Below, in pieces: positions 1 through 6,165 of a DNA stretch of 11,484 nucleotides. Position numbers and translations under genes: made by a program. The number at the start of each line of letters is the position of its first letter. The stretch's first letter is position 1. Source of the stretch: an uncultured Oscillospiraceae bacterium (GTDB taxonomy: Bacteria > Bacillota > Clostridia > Oscillospirales > Acutalibacteraceae); NCBI GenBank assembly GCA_902495835.1, contig CABUYS010000036.1, forward strand, positions 1 to 11,484, read 5' to 3'. The notes beneath the pieces are model-generated. The model was not told the DNA's origin. It did no database searches and saw only the letters and a program-made list of their open reading frames with translations.

Positions 1-52
1 ACCCACGCTATCAGCTTGGAAGGCTGAAGTTCTACCATTGAACTACACCCGC
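1..52 (-). tRNA. tRNA-Gly(UCC), 5' part only
   Basis: On the minus strand the sequence begins GCGGGTGTAGTTCAATGG, a typical tRNA-Gly acceptor arm and D-arm. An anticodon arm follows with loop CTTCCAA, giving anticodon UCC. The gene runs off the left edge of the window, so the T-arm and 3' acceptor strand are not visible. It is the last gene downstream of the minus-strand paralog array but has its own promoter. Confidence 0.93.
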
Positions 53-71
53 GTCTCAATTGACATAAGAT

Positions 72-101
72 ATTGTATCATAGGTACGGTTTGTTTGTCA
101 A
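72..101 (-). promoter_or_regulatory. sigma-A promoter of tRNA-Gly
   Basis: Reading the minus strand, TTGACA (96-101) is followed after 18 bases by TACAAT (72-77). Transcription would start near 65, a few bases before the tRNA at 52. The perfect -35 box and the placement fit a stable-RNA promoter. Confidence 0.75.
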
Positions 102-196
102 CAATAAATTTGAAATTTTTTCAATACTTTTTATTTTTCTTTTTTATCCATAAAATTTTGTGTATATTTTAAAATTTTAAATTTAAAAGTATTTTT

Positions 197-237
197 AAAA
201 CTTAAAAGCACAACTACTTTTAAATCAGTAATTGTGC
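197..237 (-). terminator. probable intrinsic terminator at the end of the paralog array
   Basis: GCACAACTACT (208-218) and AGTAATTGTGC (227-237) form an 11-bp stem with one mismatch and an 8-nt loop. On the minus strand the stem is followed by TTTTAAGTTTT (197-207). It lies downstream of the last array gene and before the tRNA-Gly promoter, where an array terminator would be expected. The stem is AT-rich, so strength is uncertain. Confidence 0.5.
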
Positions 238-308
238 AACGTAGTCTTTTGAAATATATATTTTTTGTCATTAAGTTTACACTTCAGTAGGCTTTGCACT
301 TCATTTTT

Positions 309-705
309 TTACTTAGAATTGTATTCAACTTCGTGAAATAAATCACGTTGTCTAAAAATTTCTGAAAATTTTAAAATTTTTACATCCTCTTCTGTTTTGT
401 TTCCTCTTAATTCAGAGAGTTTTTGATTGTAAAGTTTAATATTTTCATCAATTTTTTTTGCTGACGTTCTTTCTTTGTCACTATCCTTTTTTTGTAAGGT
501 TTTGTCTTCTAAAGCTTTTGCATTACGTTCCCAAAGTTTATATAATTGCTTTTAGCAATACTTTAATTTCTCTTGCTAAAATCAACATTTCTTTTAAGTT
601 GTTTTCAGCGGTTTGGTAGGTAATTGCTGTGGCTTTTGTTAAATCAACAAATATATCGTTTGTTTTTCGTGCTAGAGGTCTCAGTAAAGAAAGATGAATA
701 GGCAT
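309..705 (-). pseudogene. array member 1: small coiled-coil paralog, frameshifted
   Basis: The gene starts MPIHLSLLRP at ATG 705, after an AAAGGG ribosome binding site like its neighbours. The first frame stops at TAA near 538 (54 codons). The next frame continues without a stop from KLWERNAKAL to EYNSK and TAA 309-311. Removing one T from the ATAT run near 541-545 joins the two into one product of about 130 residues. The joined sequence aligns with member 4 around the break (LLKAIIKLWERN against HLKELHKLYNYN), and both have DKER/EKER further on, which supports one broken gene rather than two. Function is unknown: no signal peptide or membrane segment, charged and helical. A sequencing error cannot be excluded. 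Its upstream dyad is also degraded, consistent with decay. Confidence 0.7.
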
Positions 706-735
706 AAAATCAACCCTTTCTAATCTAAAATTAAA

Positions 736-793
736 AATAAAAATCAATTTTTGAATTTATGTTTATTATATATATTTAAAAGCAACTTGCTAA
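736..793 (-). promoter_or_regulatory. degraded copy of the array promoter/dyad cassette (member 1)
   Basis: TATAAT (765-770) is intact. The element 17 bp upstream is TTAGCA (788-793) rather than TTTACA. The 28-nt dyad next to the -10 box (736-763) has lost several pairs. It is recognisable only by comparison with the other copies. Confidence 0.5.
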
Positions 794-857
794 TGGTTTT
801 TAAGAATAAATACTTTCGTCATTAGGTTTACACGTCAACGATTTATGCATCTTTATC

Positions 858-1205
858 TTATTTTGCACATTCAGAGGTAAATATTCTATTTAAATCACTC
901 AATTCTTTTGGTAATTGGTTAAGTTCATTTTGAATTTTGTCAGACTGTTGTCTTAGTTTTTTAATACTCTCTGTCATATTATTCGCTAAATCAATTTTTT
1001 TGTTAAAAATTTTATCTTGATTGTTACCTTGGCAAAGTTTATCTAATTCTTTTAATTTGTCTTTATTGTTTCGTGCTTCCTTAGCAAGTTGTATCCCAAG
1101 ATCTTCTAATTTTTTAAAACGTTCCGCTTCATCATGAAATGCTTTGTATTTCATTTTATGCACGGTTTGACGTGTGGGTCTCGGTAAAGAAAGATGAATA
1201 GGCAT
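858..1205 (-). CDS. array member 2: small coiled-coil paralog, intact
   Basis: A 115-residue protein of unknown function. It opens MPIHLSLPRPTR, nearly the same N-terminus as member 1, and the ATG follows GAAAGGATTGATTTT, the ribosome binding site shared by the array. The body is lysine/glutamate rich with heptad-like hydrophobic spacing (for example AERFKKLEDLGIQL and KDKLKELDKL), indicating two or more amphipathic helices or a helical hairpin. No signal peptide, membrane segment, cysteine pair or recognisable catalytic motif is visible. It is shorter than members 4-6, with a reduced C-terminal tail. Membership in the array is certain from position, start motif and leader; biochemical role is not inferable. 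Confidence 0.75.
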   Translation of the reverse strand: MPIHLSLPRPTRQTVHKMKYKAFHDEAERFKKLEDLGIQLAKEARNNKDKLKELDKLCQGNNQDKIFNKKIDLANNMTESIKKLRQQSDKIQNELNQLPKELSDLNRIFTSECAK

Positions 1206-1229
1206 AAAATCAATCCTTTCTAAATTAAA

Positions 1230-1281
1230 AATACAAAATAATTTTTGGTTTTATTTTTATTATTTAAAAACAATTTATCAA
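1230..1281 (-). promoter_or_regulatory. divergent copy of the array promoter cassette (member 2)
   Basis: The usual -10 position holds AATAAT (1259-1264) and TTGATA lies at 1276-1281, only 11 bp away instead of 17. The dyad has lost most pairing. The ribosome-binding end remains conserved. Whether this promoter works is unclear; member 2 may depend on read-through. Confidence 0.4.
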
Positions 1282-1308
1282 CAGTTTTTTTATAAAAGCA
1301 TCATTACG

Positions 1309-1745
1309 TCACTTAATAAAAGGAGCAACCTGTGAAACCATTTCTAGATGATTTATTTCTTTACCGTCAAATAAACCGGTGTTTCTCTTCATATTTCTCT
1401 GTACATCCTCTACGCCTTTAAAGATTTCTTGCAATTTTTCAAGATTTACATCTACATCTTTCTCTAAATTTTTCTCTTTTTGATATATTTTAAAATTTTT
1501 TCCATTCTTTTCTTTCACATCTTTATTAATTCTTTCAACAATTTGAATTAATTTTTTCAAGTCAAGTTTAATTTTACGTGATAACCTTTCCATTTTTTTC
1601 CGTAAAATTCAGTATAATCTACACACACTAATATTTGTTTTAATGAACAAACATTTTTTTCACCCAGATACATTTCAAGTATTTTGTTGTCTTCATTTTT
1701 TTTAAATTTTTCAAAACACTTAGACATAAAGCCGTTCTTTGACAT
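1309..1745 (-). pseudogene. array member 3: small coiled-coil paralog, split by a frameshift in an A7 run
   Basis: Two overlapping reading frames make up this member. The first starts MSKNGFMSKCFEKF at 1745, behind the standard array leader, and ends at TGA 1557-1559. The second (1309-1593, from MERLSRKIKLDL) carries the family-like helical body and ends TAA. The frames meet at a run of seven A's (1594-1600 region on the minus strand). An eighth A gives EFYGKKMERLSRK and an uninterrupted product of about 145 residues, the size of members 4-6. The joined region matches member 6 (IFGQNVSNKLESVKK) in spacing. Its N-terminal 45 residues differ from the other paralogs. It may be a pseudogene, a slippage site, or a homopolymer sequencing error. 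Independent translation from ATG 1593 is less likely because no good ribosome binding site precedes it. Confidence 0.65.
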
Positions 1746-1770
1746 AAAATCGCTCCTTTCTAAATTAAAG

Positions 1771-1827
1771 ATACAAATCGATTTTTCGATTTGTATTTAT
1801 TATACACATATATAAATGGTTTGTAAA
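1771..1827 (-). promoter_or_regulatory. array promoter and perfect dyad (member 3)
   Basis: TTTACA (1822-1827), 17-bp spacer, TATAAT (1799-1804). Immediately downstream is the inverted repeat ATACAAATCGA / TCGATTTGTAT with a 4-nt AAAA loop (1771-1796). The promoter and stem are intact although the gene it serves is frameshifted. Confidence 0.75.
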
Positions 1828-1869
1828 TGCTTTTTTGTAAAAAATATTATAACGTAACTATATAACATT

Positions 1870-2292
1870 TTATTCTTCCCGAGGTGTATCCGATTTCATT
1901 GTGTGAATAAAATTACGATCAAATTTGAATTTACCTGTGAATATATCATGGTCAATTATTAAGAGTGCGTAATCAAGAAGCTTTATATTCTCCTCACGCT
2001 CTTTAATAAATTTGTTCAAATCAGAAATATATCCCTCTATTTTATCAACTAATACTCTTTCTTTTTCGCAATCTTTTTTTGTAAGTTTATTCTTGTTTAC
2101 CTTCTTCTCATTATAGTTGTAAAGTTTGTGTAATTCTTTTAAATGCTTTTTAACGTTTCGTGCTGCCTTTGTACTTTGATCTCCAAGATATTCAAATTTT
2201 TTAAAAAGTTCGACGGAATCATTCCATATTTTTTCTTTTATATTATTTGTTTTTAACCGGGTGAATCTTTTTGCAGAAAAATGAACTGACAT
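1870..2292 (-). CDS. array member 4: small coiled-coil paralog, intact
   Basis: A 140-residue protein of unknown function starting MSVHFSAKRFTRLK at ATG 2292, preceded by GAAAGGGTTGATTTT. The central block, with FKKFEYLGDQ, AARNVKKHLKELHKLY and CEKERVLVDKIEGY, aligns with members 1, 2 and 5-8: a first helix, a lysine-rich turn, then a second helix. A C-terminal extension (LIIDHDIFTGKFKFDRNF onward) is shared in length but not in sequence with members 5 and 6. No export signal or membrane segment is seen. Predicted cytoplasmic and helical; no enzymatic motif. Confidence 0.8.
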   Translation of the reverse strand: MSVHFSAKRFTRLKTNNIKEKIWNDSVELFKKFEYLGDQSTKAARNVKKHLKELHKLYNYNEKKVNKNKLTKKDCEKERVLVDKIEGYISDLNKFIKEREENIKLLDYALLIIDHDIFTGKFKFDRNFIHTMKSDTPREE

Positions 2293-2318
2293 AAAATCAA
2301 CCCTTTCTAAAAATTAAA

Positions 2319-2376
2319 AACACAAACCGATTCTCTGATTTATGTTTGTTATACATACATATAAATAATTTGTAAA
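2319..2376 (-). promoter_or_regulatory. array promoter and dyad with variant stem (member 4)
   Basis: TTTACA (2371-2376), 17-bp spacer, TATAAC (2348-2353). The 28-nt dyad at 2319-2346 differs at many positions from the other copies but keeps nearly all pairing. One T-A pair is replaced by C-G, three pairs become G-T (wobble in RNA) and one is A-C mismatched. Confidence 0.7.
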
Positions 2377-2421
2377 TATTTTTTATAAAAACATCACAAC
2401 ACAGCTTACGCATCTGTATCT

Positions 2422-2817
2422 TTAATTATGTGTAAAAATTTCTGATATACTAATCCATGTTGTTTTCAGCGGTTCGCCCGGTGAAATGTTTAACGAATCT
2501 CTAATTTCTGCTATGATTTTATTTGTCTCATTACATAATTCCTCAAATTTTTCAAGTGCGGGATTTAATTTATAATTTACGAAATCTTGTTCTTTTTCAA
2601 AATTTTTTATGCGATTTTCGCCAACTGTTTTATTGGTTTTTTGGAGTGTTTTCTCAAAATTTTTTAAAATATTTTTAATATCTTGTGCTTTGTTTGCGAT
2701 GTTTTCCCCATTAATTTCAGCTTTTTTAAATTCGTTTGCTATTTTTTTTAAATTATCATTTTTTATATCATTTGTTTTTTTCCTTAAAAGGTGTTTAAGT
2801 TTAATGTGTGTTCCCAT
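2422..2817 (-). CDS. array member 5: small coiled-coil paralog, intact
   Basis: A 131-residue protein of unknown function. The start is taken at MGTHIKLKHLLRKK (ATG 2817) because this ATG sits at the conserved distance from the AAAGGA ribosome binding site; the longer frame to 2862 would begin inside the 5' dyad. The family core is clear: FKKAEINGENIANKAQDI, ILKNFEKTLQKTNK, then RIKNFEKEQDFVNYKLNPAL. The NP near the end of the core is shared with members 7 and 8 and probably marks a helix break. The tail (SPGEPLKTTWISISEIF) is unique. No signal peptide or membrane helix. Confidence 0.82.
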   Translation of the reverse strand: MGTHIKLKHLLRKKTNDIKNDNLKKIANEFKKAEINGENIANKAQDIKNILKNFEKTLQKTNKTVGENRIKNFEKEQDFVNYKLNPALEKFEELCNETNKIIAEIRDSLNISPGEPLKTTWISISEIFTHN

Positions 2818-2842
2818 AAAACTATTCCTTTCTAAAACTAAA

Positions 2843-2900
2843 AATACAAATCGATTTCTCAATTTGTATTTATTATACGCATATATAAATACTTTGTAAA
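2843..2900 (-). promoter_or_regulatory. array promoter and dyad (member 5)
   Basis: TTTACA (2895-2900), 17-bp spacer, TATAAT (2872-2877), then the dyad AATACAAATTGA-GAAA-TCGATTTGTATT (2843-2870). A C-to-T change in the first arm turns one G-C pair into a G-T pair, so the hairpin is kept if formed as RNA. Confidence 0.75.
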
Positions 2901-2926
2901 TGCTTTTTTATAAAAATGCTATAATG

Positions 2927-3367
2927 TTATTGCGAATCACCTTTGAGATCATCTTCGCCTCGTATCGAAATACTATACCGATTGCCGAACCATGGAGTTA
3001 CCACTTTAGCATCAAACTCGCTATCTCTAAAGTTTGACAAATTCGAAACTTTATTCAATTCGGTATTTAAATTATCAACCTCTACACTATAGGCTACTAT
3101 TGCTTGTTTTAATTTATTATATACGACTGCTTTTTCTTGTTCAAGACTTTTATTCTTTTTCTTATCGTCAGATATCTTATCGGTCTTTTGGATCATTGTA
3201 TAGATATTTTTTATACACTTTTTAACACTTTCTAATTTATTTGAAACGTTTTGTCCAAAAATTTCGATATTTTTAAAAACTTCTGCTTCTTCCTTTAAAA
3301 TATTACCGTCTTCTATATGCCTTGTTTTACTCGCGAAAATGTTTTTTAATTTGACATGCTTTGGCAT
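2927..3367 (-). CDS. array member 6: small coiled-coil paralog, intact
   Basis: A 146-residue protein of unknown function. ATG 3367 (MPKHVKLKNIFASK) is chosen over the upstream in-frame ATG at 3430 because that one lies at the promoter, whereas 3367 follows the array ribosome binding site (GGAAGGAGTTGTTTT, a stronger version than its neighbours). The core keeps the family pattern: FKNIEIFGQNVSNKLESV, then NIYTMIQKTDKISDDKKK and LEQEKAVVYNKLKQAI. The C-terminal tail has aromatic and acidic residues (VTPWFGNRYSISIRGEDD) not found in the others. No signal peptide or transmembrane helix. Confidence 0.8.
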   Translation of the reverse strand: MPKHVKLKNIFASKTRHIEDGNILKEEAEVFKNIEIFGQNVSNKLESVKKCIKNIYTMIQKTDKISDDKKKNKSLEQEKAVVYNKLKQAIVAYSVEVDNLNTELNKVSNLSNFRDSEFDAKVVTPWFGNRYSISIRGEDDLKGDSQ

Positions 3368-3392
3368 AAAACAACTCCTTCCTAAAACTAAA

Positions 3393-3450
3393 AATACAAA
3401 CCGATTTCTCGATTTGTATTTATTATACACATATAAAAAATATTTGTAAA
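3393..3450 (-). promoter_or_regulatory. array promoter and dyad (member 6)
   Basis: TTTACA (3445-3450), 17-bp spacer, TATAAT (3422-3427), followed by AATACAAATCGA-GAAA-TCGGTTTGTATT (3393-3420). All pairs are kept if one T-G is counted as a wobble. Confidence 0.77.
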
Positions 3451-3486
3451 TGTTTTTTTATAAAAATACTATAATATGATTTTTAA

Positions 3487-3846
3487 TTATTTACCTTTAG
3501 GTACATACTCATCAATCGCGTCATGCCGTACAAATTGCGGCATTTCCAGCGTTCCACTCAATGGAACGTCTAAAAACTTCTTAGTTTTTTGCGCCTCCCT
3601 AGTGAACTTACTCCATGATGCCTCAAGTTTTTCAAGCTCTGGATTTACTTCATCATTTATGAACGCTCTTTCTTCTTTAAGCTTTTTTATGCGTTCATCT
3701 TCAATTTTTTCTTTATCGGTAGCTTGGAACATTTTTTCAAGTTTTTCTAATTTTTTTACAATGTTTTTTGCGTCATTAACAATGTTTTCCCCATCACCTT
3801 TAAGTATTTTAAATTTCTCTTTTATGTCTTCTAAATAATCGCCCAT
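3487..3846 (-). CDS. array member 7: small coiled-coil paralog, N-terminus replaced by an internal restart
   Basis: A 119-residue protein starting MGDYLEDIKEKFK at ATG 3846. The core is closely related to members 5 and 8: GENIVNDAKNIVKKLEKLEK, then QATDKEKIEDERIKKLKEER and VNPELEKLEAS. The tail contains DAIDEYVPKGK, resembling the RYDEIDGH tail of member 8. The normal array start codon (ATG 3890) instead opens a 19-codon frame that stops at 3831-3833 and overlaps this gene. A strong AAGGAGG nine bases before ATG 3846, inside that short frame, makes translation from 3846 credible. The protein therefore lacks the first 15 or so family residues but keeps the whole helical core. Function unknown. 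Confidence 0.78.
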   Translation of the reverse strand: MGDYLEDIKEKFKILKGDGENIVNDAKNIVKKLEKLEKMFQATDKEKIEDERIKKLKEERAFINDEVNPELEKLEASWSKFTREAQKTKKFLDVPLSGTLEMPQFVRHDAIDEYVPKGK

Positions 3847-3890
3847 ATCAACGTTCCTCCTTCAAATAGTCTTTTGTCATGTGTTCCCAT
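3831..3890 (-). other. 19-codon overlapping leader frame of member 7 (ancestral start region)
   Basis: ATG 3890 follows the standard array ribosome binding site and encodes MGTHDKRLF, almost identical to the MGTHDKKLF start of member 8. It then runs out of frame and stops at TAG 3831-3833, fifteen bases inside member 7. It is best read as the frameshifted original N-terminus. It may act as a short leader whose translation is coupled to the restart at 3846. Confidence 0.6.
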
Positions 3891-3914
3891 AAAATCAATC
3901 CTTTCTAAATTAAA

Positions 3915-3972
3915 AATACAAATCGATTTCTCGATTTGTATTTATTATACACATATAAAAAATATTTGTAAA
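3915..3972 (-). promoter_or_regulatory. array promoter and perfect dyad (member 7; consensus copy)
   Basis: TTTACA (3967-3972), 17-bp spacer, TATAAT (3944-3949). Starting one base after the -10 box is a perfect 12-bp inverted repeat with a GAAA loop (AATACAAATCGA / TCGATTTGTATT, 3915-3942), extendable by one A-T pair. The predicted transcription start falls within the first arm. The site could be a 5'-terminal RNA hairpin or a repressor operator over the start site. Confidence 0.8.
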
Positions 3973-4022
3973 TACTTTTTTATAAAAATGCTATAATGTG
4001 ATTTTTAATTATGTACCTGCAG

Positions 4023-4415
4023 TTAATGTCCATCAATCTCGTCATACCGTGGTATTTTCGTTACTTCCATTAGTTCGTCGTCTGCTTCATGTGTTAATAA
4101 AAATCTAACTTCTTCCACGTTCTCTTTTAACTTATTAAGTAGTCCATCAAATTTTCTAAGTACTGGATTCAATTTATCATCTATGAAATCTCTTTCTTTT
4201 TTAAGATTTTCTATGCGCTCATCGTCAGTTGTTTTATCGGTATTTTGGACCATTTTTTCGAGCTTTTTTAAAATTTGTTCAATGTTTTTTGCGCTATCCA
4301 CAACGCCTTTTCCATTGAGTTCAGCTTGTTTAAATTTGTTTTCTACTTCTTTAAAATAATCGTATCCCTCGTGAGATGTTACTTCTGCAAAGAGTTTTTT
4401 GTCATGTGTTCCCAT
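4023..4415 (-). CDS. array member 8: small coiled-coil paralog, intact, nearest to sigE
   Basis: A 130-residue protein of unknown function starting MGTHDKKLFAEVTSHEGYDY at ATG 4415, with AAAGGA eight bases upstream. Its core gives the clearest view of the family: FKQAELNGKGVVDSAKNI, EQILKKLEKMVQNTDK, then ERIENLKKERDFIDDKLNP. Two long amphipathic helices separated by a TDKTTDDE turn are likely. The C-terminal tail is acidic (HEADDELMEV) and ends RYDEIDGH. It is the first gene after sigE on the same strand, about 105 bases from the sigE stop with no obvious terminator, so it could receive spoIIG transcription as well as its own. No export signal or catalytic motif. Confidence 0.83.
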   Translation of the reverse strand: MGTHDKKLFAEVTSHEGYDYFKEVENKFKQAELNGKGVVDSAKNIEQILKKLEKMVQNTDKTTDDERIENLKKERDFIDDKLNPVLRKFDGLLNKLKENVEEVRFLLTHEADDELMEVTKIPRYDEIDGH

Positions 4416-4438
4416 AAAATCAATCCTTTCTAAATTAA

Positions 4439-4491
4439 AAATACAAACCGATTTCTCGATTTGTGTTCATTATATATATATATATTGTCAA
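4439..4491 (-). promoter_or_regulatory. array promoter cassette with shortened spacer, and dyad (member 8)
   Basis: TATAAT (4469-4474) and the dyad (best-paired part 4443-4464, ACAAATCGA-GAAA-TCGGTTTGT) are conserved. The -35-like TTGACA (4486-4491) is only 11 bp from the -10 box because the spacer is a pure TA run. As drawn this is not a normal sigma-A spacing, so this copy may be weak or rely on read-through from sigE. Confidence 0.5.
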
Positions 4492-4521
4492 TAGTTTTTT
4501 TGATAAAATATAATTATTTTT

Positions 4522-5256
4522 TCAGGAGACTTTTTCTATATCCTTTTTTAATTTCTCTATTATTCTTTTTTCGAGCCTTGAAATGTATGATTGCGAAATA
4601 CCCATTAAGTCCGCAACTTCTTTTTGGGTGTGTTCTTTTTTACCGGCCAGACCGAATCTTAGTTCCATTATTATTTTGTCGCGTTGCGCGAGATTTTGCA
4701 CCGCTTCGTTTACGAGGCAGCATTCTGTTTCTTGTTCAAGATGAGCCATTACTATGTTTTGGTCGCTTCCCAAGATGTCCGAAAGTAAAAGTTCGTTTCC
4801 GTCCCAGTCGACGTTTAGAGGTTCGTCAATTGAGGTTTCGTTTTTTATTTGAGATGTTTTTCTGAGGTACATAAGTATTTCATTTTCTATGCATCTCGAG
4901 GCGTATGTTGCAAGCTTTATGTTTTTTGATGGACAAAAAGTATTTACCGCTTTAATTAGTCCTATTGTTCCTATTGAAATGAGGTCTTCAATGGGTATCC
5001 CCGAAGAATCAAATTTTTTTGCTATGTAAACGACAAGCCGAAGGTTGTGAGTAATCAGAGGTTCGCGAACTTTCGGCGGTGCTCCTTCTGAAATTTGCTT
5101 CATGATTTCAGATTCTTCTTCGTGCGAAAGCGGGGGAGGAAGTGTTTCGGGCCCGTTTATGTAGTGAATTTCTTTCTTATTTATAAATAATATTTTTTTG
5201 AAAAGAATTAAAAATGATTTTATTTTCTGTGATATAAAATTAATACAAGATTTCAT
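4522..5256 (-). CDS. sigE: RNA polymerase sigma-E factor precursor (pro-sigma-E), early mother-cell sporulation sigma
   Basis: A 244-residue sigma-70 family protein that directs RNA polymerase to early mother-cell sporulation genes. The first 30 or so residues are a basic/hydrophobic pro-sequence (CINFISQKIKSFLILFKKIL) that tethers it to membrane until cleavage near the conserved YINGPETLPPPLS stretch. Region 2 (residues 70-135) contains HNLRLVVYIAKKF, EDLISIGTIGLIKAVNTF and LATYASRCIENEILMYLR. Region 4 (residues 190-240) contains the helix-turn-helix TQKEVADLMGISQSYISRLE. The conserved DEPLNVDWDGNELLLSDILG segment is diagnostic of sigma-E. Length matches the Bacillus protein (239 aa). ATG 5256 follows AAAGGAG and lies 19 bases after the spoIIGA stop, so the two form an operon. 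In B. subtilis sigG follows; here a paralog array does. Confidence 0.96.
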   Translation of the reverse strand: MKSCINFISQKIKSFLILFKKILFINKKEIHYINGPETLPPPLSHEEESEIMKQISEGAPPKVREPLITHNLRLVVYIAKKFDSSGIPIEDLISIGTIGLIKAVNTFCPSKNIKLATYASRCIENEILMYLRKTSQIKNETSIDEPLNVDWDGNELLLSDILGSDQNIVMAHLEQETECCLVNEAVQNLAQRDKIIMELRFGLAGKKEHTQKEVADLMGISQSYISRLEKRIIEKLKKDIEKVS

Positions 5257-5275
5257 GTTAATTCTCCTTTTGAAT

Positions 5276-6133
5276 TTAATCCAGTAAGTCGGGATTCATA
5301 AGAGCGGGGGTTTCTTTTGGAAGAATTTTATTAGAACAAATTGCTATGTATGCCTGTTTTTTAACTCCCGTGCCGGTGCGTATAAAATCAGGCTTAAAAG
5401 CAGGCAAGAGGCCTTCTCCCGAAACGGTTCTGAAAGGAATAATCCGCATTTTTATATTTTTATTTTGAAATATTTCTCCGCAAAGTTCCGAATTATTTGT
5501 TTTTATCTCTAAATTCGGCGGTAGCAAAGAAGAGATTGTATTTTCTCTTGTAACTATTACTGGCAAATTTGAAAACGGTTCTCTTAAAGAGTTACAAGTA
5601 TCTATTTTTGCTTTGAAAGCTGTACTTTTGCCGTCAAAGCTTACGTCTATGTCGCACCACCTGTTTTTATTTTCTTTTTTACCTGTAATGCGGTTGATTA
5701 TTTCTATAACAGTGTACGCGATGAGCGTCGAAAAAATAAGTACAATGGGAGAAATATTAAAATAAACCACACCATTGTTGATAGTCATACCGTTTGGCTT
5801 CCATATGCACCAAACAGAAAATATAATTCCCGAAAATGCAAAACTTACGGAATAAAAACAAGCCAAAGTTTTTACAAAAGTCTTAAAGTTTTCAATTCCA
5901 AAAACCGCCCATACAATCGTAAATGCCATAAAAAGTTTAATCGCCAGAGAAATAAAAATGTTTAACTCCGGTAAAAATATGTACAAAGAATATATTGCTC
6001 CAAGTATTTCTCCTGCTACTAAACGCCTTGTTTTCCACTTAAGGCACATGAATTTAGAGGTTGCGACCAGTATAAAATAATTTACAAACAAATTTACTGC
6101 CATTAATATGTCGACGTATAAAACTTGTTTCAT
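5276..6133 (-). CDS. spoIIGA: SpoIIGA, sporulation sigma-E factor processing peptidase
   Basis: A 285-residue membrane-bound aspartic-type protease that removes the pro-sequence of sigma-E, after a signal from the forespore protein SpoIIR. The N-terminal half (residues 1-150) is hydrophobic with about five membrane segments, beginning MKQVLYVDILMAVNLFVNYF, the typical SpoIIGA start. The C-terminal half is the soluble protease domain. The catalytic-aspartate motif expected as DTGN reads DTCNSLREPF here (around residue 178), followed by LPVIVT. Other family features are the FRTVSGEGLLPAFKPD segment and IAICSNKIL. The B. subtilis protein is 309 residues. ATG 6133 follows AGAAGGTG. It is the first gene of the spoIIG operon with sigE. 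The glycine-to-cysteine change at the active site is unusual. Confidence 0.94.
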   Translation of the reverse strand: MKQVLYVDILMAVNLFVNYFILVATSKFMCLKWKTRRLVAGEILGAIYSLYIFLPELNIFISLAIKLFMAFTIVWAVFGIENFKTFVKTLACFYSVSFAFSGIIFSVWCIWKPNGMTINNGVVYFNISPIVLIFSTLIAYTVIEIINRITGKKENKNRWCDIDVSFDGKSTAFKAKIDTCNSLREPFSNLPVIVTRENTISSLLPPNLEIKTNNSELCGEIFQNKNIKMRIIPFRTVSGEGLLPAFKPDFIRTGTGVKKQAYIAICSNKILPKETPALMNPDLLD

Positions 6134-6165
6134 ATTTCACCTTCTTATTACAGTGACCTTATTTC

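Noticed and set aside
2609..2899. Hydrophobic plus-strand frame opposite array member 5, and similar ones at 3034-3225, 3476-3838 and 4461-4865
   Set aside because: Lys/Glu-rich genes read backwards give Phe/Ser/Leu-rich frames. None has a ribosome binding site or conserved start across the array.
3987..4000. TATAAT on the plus strand in each array spacer (possible antisense promoter)
   Set aside because: No -35 box at a suitable distance; the nearest TTGTAA is 20 bp away and is part of the minus-strand promoter.
309..4491. Regular repeats suggesting a CRISPR array
   Set aside because: The repeat interval is about 525 bp and the material between repeats is protein-coding with paralogous content, unlike CRISPR spacers.
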